NCBI GenBank assembly: GCA_014218235.1
Contig: CM024753.1
Location: 5,022,001-5,086,000 of the forward strand
Direction of reading: 5' to 3'
Length of the DNA: 64,000 nt
Source: Colocasia esculenta
Lineage: Eukaryota; Streptophyta; Magnoliopsida; Alismatales; Araceae
Shown: positions 56,214-64,000 of the stretch, in pieces
Position numbering within the stretch: position 1 is the stretch's first letter
Layout: each line of letters opens with the position of its first letter
The notes under the pieces: generated by a model
What the model was told of the DNA's origin: nothing
The model's database searches: none
What the model saw: the letters and a program-made list of their open reading frames with translations, nothing else
Position numbers and translations under genes: made by a program

Positions 56214-56750
56214 TCAGCATGCAGAAGCCTGTGACCCCGCAGGGAAGAAGTAGGTAGCATGATCCCACCAGTAAGTGAAGTTCACGGCGGTGCCGGCGGG
56301 AATCGGATTGCCGTCGTTGATGAGGAAGGTGCCGGCTCCGTCCGGCCGGAACCGCTTGGGGTTCACGGGCTTCTGGCTCATGAAACCAGCTGGTGCATGG
56401 AGCCTGACGTTGCTGTGAAAGCAGGCGAAGGAGCAGGCGTTCGTCACATCCACCCTGAACTCGTAGTCCAACCCGCTGCGTTCCCCGGTGGTTTGCTGGT
56501 TCACTCGGATGGTGGAGAGCCCGCAGCGGGCGCCGGACCCTTAACATCCAAGAAGAAGATAGAAGCAAAAGTACTGTTAGCAGGATAGAAACAGTGCTTG
56601 TGTAACGTTGCATGAAATAGAACATTGAGTTCAGCACCATGAGATGATCTAGAGGCTTATACGTACGTCATGAGATAAGTTGCTACCTTGTAGAAGGAGG
56701 GATGAAGCAAAGAGTGCAGCACACAAGAGCTTGATCAGAGAAGGCGCCAT
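56214..56750 (-). CDS. TPD1-like small secreted protein (two exons)
   Basis: Exon 1 (56750-56687) starts MAPSLIKLLCAALFASSLLL, a clear signal peptide. A GT-AG intron (56686-56540) follows, then exon 2 (56539-56214). The 129-residue product has a mature part opening SGARCGLSTIRVNQ, then YEFRVDVTNACSFACFHSNV, KPVNPKRF, FLINDGNPIPAGTAVNFTYW and a terminal ASAC. The C-x-I-x-V-x-Q start, V-N-x-C-x2-x-C pair, N-P-x-x-F and LxNDG/G-x-x-x-x-F-x-Y blocks fit the TPD1 (TAPETUM DETERMINANT 1)-like family. Those are cysteine-rich apoplastic proteins; TPD1 itself signals through the EMS1 receptor kinase in anthers. Length suits the short TPD1-like members. Which paralogue this is, and where it acts, cannot be told. 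Confidence 0.85.
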
Positions 56751-57000
56751 GTTCGGACATGAAGAGGCAGAGAGGGTGCTGGTCTTATCGTTATTATTTG
56801 TAGCCAGGGCCTTGAGAACTCCAGAAAGGTGGCAGGAACTTTCCCTGTTCTCTTCCTGTACTCTTGCTTCCTTTTTCTTTAACTTCTTCCTGCTCTACGT
56901 CTCTTGGTTGGGTGGAGGGTCCGGGGGACTTTATTGTCCACTGGTGCAGCCTTTGATTAGGACTACCTCTCCCTCATGTAACTGTCACCAAATGGGTGAA

Positions 57001-57260
57001 ATCTGAAAACTTTTGACCCCTCGAAGTGTGAAGAGATGCCGTAGCTATCCTGACCAGAAAACATTGATCAAAGTAGCTAGACCCACTTAAAAAGTTATTG
57101 CACCAATTTCAGTGTCATCTCGGATTAGTTTATCTCTATATGCATGAGCTTTAGATTAAGCCACTTTATATAGAAGTAGAATTATATATATAATATATAT
57201 AAGAAACGCTTCTTGCACGCATGGGTCTGCGGAGTCTCTCTCTATATATACACACATCAG
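57001..57260. repeat. Duplicated TPD1-like upstream block, copy 1
   Basis: Shares AAAACTTTTGACCCCT, GGATTAGTTTATCTCT, TTTAGATTAAG and AATATATATAAGAAA in order with 62017-62275, same orientation. It lies 5' of the TPD1-like gene. Confidence 0.85.
57164..57173 (-). promoter_or_regulatory. Candidate TATA box upstream of the TPD1-like gene
   Basis: Minus strand CTTCTATATAAAGTGG lies about 420 nt before the start codon. The equivalent place in the duplicated block near 62172 reads CATAGAAA-like and has lost the motif. A nearer start of transcription is not excluded. Confidence 0.35.
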
Positions 57261-57612
57261 GAATTAGAGTCAAAATGGGATAAGGTTTTGGTTGGTGAAT
57301 CAAACCAAGCTCATTAATAAGTCTACTGCAACCCCAATAGCAATATATGGATCTCCTCCTACCTGGAGTTCTTGCATGATTCACCCAGTAACATTAATTG
57401 GATCAGAATAACATTAGCTGCACGCTTTTGACGCCTTGATGATTAATTCAAAGAAATTTGTCATGTACAGTGGTGAACATTACATATGACAATTGCCACT
57501 CTTTAGTTGCATGGGCACTGAACCCATCGCCTTTGGTGATCAGAATAACATTAGCTGCACTAACGGAGGACCCCTCCCCAGCCTCTTTTACTTTCAGACT
57601 GTAATAAGTAAA

Positions 57613-57648
<36 letters not shown>

Positions 57649-59828
57649 CCCCTTTCCTGCGACGTCGTAGTTGACGGGAGAAAGCTGGTTGGAAATTCTC
57701 ATACCCAAAGAAAATACACGAAAAAAGTCTCCTTTTGCTTCACCTACCGAAAGTTTCATCCCATTCTTAATGGCCAGGATGCTTGCTACCCAATTTCTTC
57801 CCCACCAAGCTTTCATTTTTTATGAGACGGTTTGTCTCAACGTTGTTCTCATTCGAATTTTCAACTCCATGGCACTACTTTCCTACTCAACTTCGTCAGT
57901 CTGATGCGAGAGGGATCACGTCAGCTGCCTCCGAGTCACCATTTCGCCGTCATGCACGAAGCCTCGCCTCACCACTACACAGTCGTGGACAGTGGTCGGA
58001 AGACCTGGGAGTCCTCTTCGCACGGCCCTTAACAGCCGATGGTCTATATATCCCCACCTGACCATGGTTTTGCAAGCGGATTCACATGAATTGGGTTCTT
58101 TATATAGGATGGAGAACAACTTGTCCGCTTTGTGCTCGCCCCAGCCACAAAACTGGGGTCCCATATGACATTTATTGCATTGTGAGATCCACCCTTTCTT
58201 GTGTTTGGGATAGGTGATAATATTACCAGTGATAGATGTAAGATTTTAATTCAGCGAGATTCTTAATTCTTAATGATGCACTCATAGATATTGTATTTTT
58301 TATTTAGTGGAACATTAAATGATGAAAATTTACATCCTAATAAAAAATTTTCAATTCAGTTAAATCTTGAGACTCCACAGAACCATATGTAGGTCCGCGA
58401 CTGAATATTACTGTTGTTAGATATTAATTATGATGCTCCTAAGGCCACCCCCATATGCTTAATTAGTGTTCAATGTTCTCCAGGGGATTGACCACTGTGA
58501 TGTATTAAAGTGGGTGGTTAAGGTGTGAGAAGTATCTTAAGAGTATATTTTGATATAATAGTACAAATTATATTTTCCATTAAATATAGTTGAATAATTA
58601 TCTTTCTAGACTTCCTTCTAGCATACGTTTCCTTGTGAAGACTTGGGGTGACTACTAGCTTGTAAACTGCGAGGGAAAGGTGAAGGTCCACTACATCATG
58701 AAGACTCAAAACTTGGTAGATGTTACCATGCAGTATCAGGTCCATGGAAGAGGCAGGTGCACGGCAGTTAATTACATGGAAACTTTGTACAGCTTTGGAC
58801 CAAGTTGATGAGGTGGGAAGACCATCCTATCGGTGTCACCATTCAGAAGGTTCAATAGATATCACACATTGGAGCAGTTGAGATGGATGCAGTGCATGCA
58901 AATTATTTTATTCTTAGAAGACTTGAGGTCTTCGCTGTGTATTAAAATTGGGCTTTCACTTTCAAAGCGTTAAGATGGCAGTGGATTGGGATCAATTGGT
59001 TGTCACTATGTTTGTAATTTATGGATTTAGGTTTTTTTTTCCAATATATATACTTCCCAAAGAAATCTTGTATATATAAGAGTACTGTCTTTTGATCAGT
59101 TTTTTCTCAAAAATAAATGTTTCAGAAAAAATTTACTTGGAAGGGATATATACAGAGCTGTGCATGCACATGTAGTGAAATACACATCACATAACTAGCA
59201 TGAGAAAGTACGCAGCATAGAATCAGTGTGCCATGGAGAATATATAGAAAGAGAACCTTGTGCAAAAAAGCTTTCAAGTTGTGGAAATAGCATAGAATGG
59301 AGGATACAGTGCGCAAGCCAATATTGAAACCTTGTATGGAGGGTGTAATTTTGTAAATACCTTGGCGGTCCAAGTTTAGATATAATATGTAAGGAGGTCC
59401 TCTAACACCCACAACAAACATTCATGATCATATCATAACTAGTCTTGGCAATAATTGCTAGTCACTGATCAGGAGTGCAACAAGTAATAAATTGATGAAT
59501 ACATCCCCATATAATGAGATTATATGAAGTGACAAGAAGCAAGACAATGCATATAGTAGTAAGTTCCATATAACTAGATTACGTACACAAAGTGACAAAT
59601 TAAAAGCCATACATTGTATAGTAGTAAGTTCCACTTGTTTTTTTCATAAAAGTTTATATTATCTCATGTTTTATAACACCCGTCTAAACTGATCACATGG
59701 AGGTGTATAAAAGTATATCGTCTCTCATGTTTTATCACACCCATCTAAATTGATCATATGGAGGTGTACCCATCTAATTAATTATTACTTGGAAGGAAGC
59801 CAAAAATGACCACCCCACATACATTTCC
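57261..59828. other. Intergenic sequence with a (CT)n run and short repeats
   Basis: A CT microsatellite lies at 57613-57651. GATCAGAATAACATTAGCTG occurs twice (about 57401 and 57539). G+C-rich 57900-58040 has overlapping open frames without a domain. No gene is supported. Confidence 0.5.
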
Positions 59829-60140
59829 ATGAAGGGAAGCTATCCACATCTGAGATGGTCTTTCCAAGTGGTTCTTTTCTTTCTCCTCCTCCGCATTGCG
59901 TGCGGGGTGCCATGCAAGTACCCTGCAGGGTCCAACCTCACGATATCAAGATCAAGGAGCATAGCGACTACCGCACTGTCTGGCTCTCGTCTTCATATAC
60001 CAAGGGGGATAGTCGCCGTGGAGGTGGCAGGTAATTGCAAAAAAAAAAACGGTTCAGTAGTACACATTTATTTGATATATATATATATATATGATATTAA
60101 TCATAGGATAAAATGTCATTTTAAAATCTATACCATGTAA
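59829..60140 (+). CDS. Possible small secreted peptide ORF, unrecognised
   Basis: The frame starts MKGSYPHLRWSFQVVLFFLL, a plausible signal peptide, then ACGVPCKYPAGSNLTISRSR and EVAGNC before an AT microsatellite. CAG/GTAATT at 60030 could be a splice donor, after which no exon was found. The Cys and the NLTIS stretch faintly recall TPD1-like proteins but the match is not convincing. It could be a chance ORF or a broken paralogue of the gene at 56214-56750. Confidence 0.25.
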   Translation: MKGSYPHLRWSFQVVLFFLLLRIACGVPCKYPAGSNLTISRSRSIATTALSGSRLHIPRGIVAVEVAGNCKKKNGSVVHIYLIYIYIYDINHRIKCHFKIYTM

Positions 60141-60255
60141 ATGATGACACTTTAAAATTTATATCATGTGAGTGGTGTCAAATACATATTGTGGTGGTTT
60201 AATCCTGTTTAGGCCGGAACCAAACGTGCCTCCACTAGAGAGAGAGGGAAGACGA

Positions 60256-61222
60256 CATAGACGGATCTAGAAAAAAAAAATCTTCAAATGACCCTTTAAT
60301 CCGTCATTGGGCAGGTGTTAGAAAAGGGGGGTGACCCCACTGGACTGGCGGGCGGTGACCCGACCTCACCCCCAAACCAAAATTTTCAAACCGTTCGCTC
60401 CCCCCGACGCGTCGCCAGCCCGCCTCACCTGCGGCCTCAGCCTCGCGCAGACACGGCCACGGGGACACCTCTCCAGCAGTCCAGCTTCTTCGCCCGGCCT
60501 CGCCAGTCGCCAGTGCCCAGCGGCCAGCCTGCTGCCCGCCCTGCCGCCTGCGCGCCTCGCCGCATGCGCAGCTGCGGCGCTGCGCTGCTGTGCAACTGTC
60601 GCCCACTCGCGCGCCAGCTTCTTCGCCCCTTCCTGCGCGCAACACGCCTGCGGTCCAGCTTCCCGCAGGTCATCTTCTCCGCCGCCACCTTCAACCCCAA
60701 CCTTTGGTACCGCATTGGGCAGGTAATTAGGTAAATCCTCCTCACAGCTGTGAAAGTTACATGGAAAAACTTACATTTCTGCATAAAATCTCATGGATGG
60801 AACTCTATCATACGACATCTTTTTACTTTTCGTTACATGAGTTAATAATCTGTGCTGTTGTGTCTGGGTGGTGGCTCACTTATATGATGTGTATTTATTT
60901 TATTTTTATTTGTAACTTGCTATATGTGAATATGATCTAGTGAGTTGATAAAAATTGATGTAAAATTGTGAATATTTTTTTTGTAACTAATTATTTAATA
61001 ATCTTTAGTTATTGAAATAATTTTTTTTTACTAAGATGAAGTGTTATCTGATTAAGCTAAATCAAGGACAATTGTAAGAAAAAATTAATTGTAATGAATT
61101 GTCTTATTATTATTAAAATATTTCTTTTTTAATTTTAAATATTTATTTATATTATTTATAATATAAATATTAAAATATATTTTGAGTGACTCCACTGGAT
61201 AAAATTTCTGTGTCCGTCCCTG
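60256..61222. mobile_element. hAT-type element with a G+C-rich cargo
   Basis: A perfect 8-bp duplication GAAGACGA flanks it (60248-60255, 61223-61230). Ends are CATAGACGGATCTAGAAA and, reversed, CAGGGACGGACACAGAAA. The cargo 60310-60725 is strongly G+C-rich, open in three frames, and ends CAG/GTAATT like an exon-intron border. The remainder is A+T-rich. No transposase. Confidence 0.85.
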
Positions 61223-61230
61223 GAAGACGA

Positions 61231-61970
61231 TCGCCGGTGAGGACGAGAACCTGCAAGACCAGAAGAGGAACAGGGGGGCCCGGTGAAGACCGGAGAAACC
61301 CTCCGATGCCTAAGTCAGTGGAGAGCTTGCAAGGCAGGGGGTTTCGGAGTATGAGAGTGTGTTCGCGTGGGGAAGAGAACGTACCGCCGCATGGTACTGT
61401 ACCTGTGCTTTTATAGCTGTAGGTGTCAAGGCCAACGTGCGTAACGTTGGTAGATCGTGGCTGAAAAGGCGCCTTGATGGACGCGCATAACGGGAGGAGT
61501 TATGCGCTGAGGTGCCCGTTGGGCTGTCAGGCAGTTCGTGCCTCTTGATGGTGGAGTACGTGGCCTGGGACGGTTACAACCGCGCCGTGAGCCAGAGAAC
61601 CTGCTCGACACCCTTTGGAAACACTTTCCGAGCAGGTGACCCACATGGGGGCTCGAACATGCTGTTTGGTGATATCCGGGGTTGTTCCGCGCAGCAGGGC
61701 TACTGTTCCTGTTCGGAACCCCTTCGCAGTTGTTCGGTGTGGCAGGGTAGATGACCTGCTCAGGGATATACCGCCGCGAGGCTTGACAGTGTCCAATCAA
61801 GGGGGGCGATACCTTGGAGATCTTAAAATCATCTTGAAAAGGACGTGGCCCGTTGAGATGGGGCCACGTTTGCTGATAGGACACGCGAGGGCCGTAGTGG
61901 GCCATCATGAGACTAGGTGGTCAGATTTGGCCACCACACATATATTACAAAATAATATCACTAAATCATT
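61231..61970. mobile_element. LTR-like fragment, probably Ty3/gypsy
   Basis: GACCGGAGAAACCCTCCGAT and GCCTAAGTCAGTGGAGAGC is a phrase common in gypsy (Tat-type) LTRs. A TATA-like CTTTTATAGC lies at 61409. The host sequence also continues left of 60248. No protein domain or target duplication is visible. Confidence 0.4.
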
Positions 61971-62016
61971 TCCGCAATAAAATATGTCAACAAGCAACTA
62001 ACTAACTATCAAATCT

Positions 62017-62275
62017 CAAAACTTTTGACCCCTGGTGGTGTCAAAGAGATGCCTTACGTACCTATCCTGACCAGATCTAGAACAATGATCACCCACTTAG
62101 AAGGTATTGCCCCCATTTCAATGTCATGTCGGATTAGTTTATCTCTCTATGAGCTTTTAGATTAAGTCACTTTACATAGAAATAATATAATATATATAAG
62201 AAATACTTCTTAGGCATAGGGCTGCCAACTCTCTCTCTCTCTCTCTCTGATCTCTCTATGTATATATATAAGCAG
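62017..62275. repeat. Duplicated TPD1-like upstream block, copy 2
   Basis: Collinear with 57001-57260 in the same orientation, diverged by substitutions and small indels, and followed by a CT run. No TPD1-like coding sequence lies where it would be expected (below 62000); that space holds TE sequence. Confidence 0.85.
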
Positions 62276-62279
62276 ACCA

Positions 62280-64000
62280 AAAGATTTGTATGTAGTGATC
62301 ACTTGGGCCTTTATTGGACTCTTAATGAGCTTTCTGTACTGTTTGGGGGTTGACGGCAGGATCGGTTGCCGTTAATCTGAGTTGACAGTGGGAGAGTATC
62401 TCGTCAAGTTGTTTTGGCGACAGTCTATACTGTTGTTTATCTGGGCCAGTTTCTAAGGGCTCTTATGTGTATGATTGATGACAGTAGATGTTGACGTCAA
62501 GTGAGTAAGTAAAAATTGACGACGGGGTATGTCGACGTCAACTTAGATGAGTCTATTTTTATATAGGACACTTGAGCCCTCTTCTCTCTCCCCATCCCCA
62601 CTCTCTCCTCCTCTCCTCTCACCTATTGCTTCTCCTACCACTTTCGGTGGAGGTTCGTGGGTGATCCTAGTGTTCGTGGAGGCAGTGTTTTGTGAAGAGT
62701 AGGGTTGAGCAAGGAGGAATATCTTATGAGGTGAGATCACAGGGCAGAGTTTTTACCGTGTTTATCTTCCATTTGAGGTATGAAGGCTAACCTCTGTACC
62801 CCTGTCATTATTTCCATAATATTGCATGTAAATTTTAAGCCTTGGAATCGAGTTTTTGAGGGGTTATCCATGCCGGGGAATGGGTGTTACACCAGACAAT
62901 CCGAGAGTTAGATCGTTGTTTTATGAGTAGCTACAGGTGTTTTCTGGCACGGGGAAGAGTTCCCCATTACTGGTTTTGCATGTAGGAGGCGAATCTGCCT
63001 CTAGGAGAAGGCTGGGTCTGCCATCAGTTCTGGGAATCGATGAATTTGACGGTGAGATATATTGCTGTCTAGCTCCTCTTGATAGCATGATCTATTGCCG
63101 TCAAGTTCACCTTGACGGCATGCAATGTCGCCGTCAACTTGTCATTATCGTCGTTTACTCTGTGTGACCCAATAGTTCTCCACTTGTGGTACCTGTGTGG
63201 TGTGTGTGGGTATTGTGGTACCCACTTCGTGGCACAGTGTTTACGGGTGTTGAGAGTGTCTCTGTCTGCGTTGCTTGTGTTCCGTACTTTTGGTTGTGTT
63301 GTGTACCCAGGTGTCGAGCGCGACTCCACCTAGATGACTAGAGTGAGTTAGTCCGGTGGTGAGCCTAGATGTCGAGAGCATCTTCGTCTAGTACATGCCC
63401 CTTATGGTGGTTTTGAGCCGATTTTCGTAGGGCCTCTTCTTCATCCATTACAGTCTGGCGTAGGGAAAAACTAGTCGAGGACTAGACGTGAAGGAGAGCG
63501 TATGAGTGTGCACACGTGGCTAGGGTTTGAGGACTCTGTATTGAGGCTCCAAGCCATAAGTTCTAGCTAGTCCGACCTTGTGTGGTGTGCTCGTGTGTGT
63601 TAGTGTTCTTGTCTCTATGAGGTACTTGTGTGACTGACGCTTCTTGTAATACCTCAAACTCTTGCTTCAGATTTTGGGTGATTGGCTCCTAACGCATTCG
63701 GTTGGGGTGACGCGTTAGTGAGGCGTATGCCGAGGCTGAAGCGTTAGTACTTGTAAGGTGTGTTGGTCCTGTGATGCGTTAGTCACCATCATCTTCTGTG
63801 TCGCATCCGATCAACGAGGCGCGTTAATCTTCTTCATGGGTCATCTAACACCTATCAACGTGGCAAATGTGACACCACAACATCTCTGGTTGTCGCGGCG
63901 ATCCTTGTGGACTTGTTGGTGTCGCGCGCGACAGAGTGACATGACGCATTAAGGTTGTTATCGCGGCATGTCGCTCTGACGCGTTCTGGGTGCCGAGGCC
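62280..64000. mobile_element. LTR-like sequence running off the window end
   Basis: Features resemble the solo LTR at 28113-30214: palindromic TTGACGTCAA/GACGGC motifs, a TATA-like TTTTATATAGGACA at 62556, and late GTCGCG and GACGCGTT motifs. No coding domain is recognisable and the boundary is unknown. Confidence 0.35.

Noticed and set aside
56167..56640. 157-codon minus-strand ORF overlapping the TPD1-like gene
   Set aside because: Frame-shifted shadow of exon 2 plus intron; the spliced frame with a signal peptide and TPD1-like motifs is better.
60304..60784. Ala/Arg-rich ORFs in the G+C-rich block
   Set aside because: Open in several frames because of base composition and confined to a hAT element; kept only as a possible captured fragment.
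61426..61908. 160-codon minus-strand ORF
   Set aside because: Lies in LTR-like sequence, has overlapping open frames on both strands and no recognisable domain.

Overview
This is nuclear DNA from a flowering plant. It has GT-AG introns, dense nested LTR, LINE, hAT, MULE and PIF-type elements, a decayed chloroplast tRNA insert and two plant genes. The species cannot be read from the window. Very long, transposon-filled introns would suit a magnoliid, early-diverging angiosperm or early eudicot, but that is inference.

The main gene occupies about 571 to 53878 on the + strand. It is the 3' part of an SRS2/UvrD-type DNA helicase gene whose 5' end lies before the window. Fifteen exons, 1,285 coding bases in all, join in one open frame through GT-AG junctions. 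They encode helicase motif V, motif VI and a plant-specific C-terminal tail ending at a stop at 53876-53878. Two introns are giant (22,550 and 13,258 nt) and a third is 5,748 nt.

Intron 1613-24162 holds the deepest nest. A minus-strand zinc-knuckle ORF is split by a Ty1/copia element (2103-18587; target duplication CTCTG). That copia carries a LINE, itself broken by two hAT-like elements, plus SIRE-type LTR material and a Pack-MULE with LRR receptor-kinase fragments. The Pack-MULE has a hAT element (14233-15103) inside its left terminal repeat. A Tat-type gypsy LTR and a 2.4-kb hAT element follow. Intron 24241-37498 holds two minus-strand LINE fragments, a solo LTR (28113-30214; TSD ATAAA), a hAT element, a tRNA-like SINE candidate, a PIF/Harbinger-like MITE (36094-36865) and a plastid trnL-CAA insert. 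Later introns hold a foldback hAT (41116-42533), a second Tat LTR with a GC-palindromic minisatellite, and more hAT and MULE-type MITEs.

Downstream, on the minus strand, a compact two-exon gene (56214-56750) encodes a small secreted TPD1-like protein of 129 residues. Part of its upstream region is repeated at about 62017-62275, but no matching gene copy remains there. The last 4 kb is another hAT element and LTR-like sequence.

The helicase would act in nuclear DNA repair. The TPD1-like product is probably an extracellular ligand-type peptide. Nothing links the two genes functionally. Nearly all else is transposon-derived. No complete autonomous element survives, but many insertion boundaries can be read to the base from target-site duplications.
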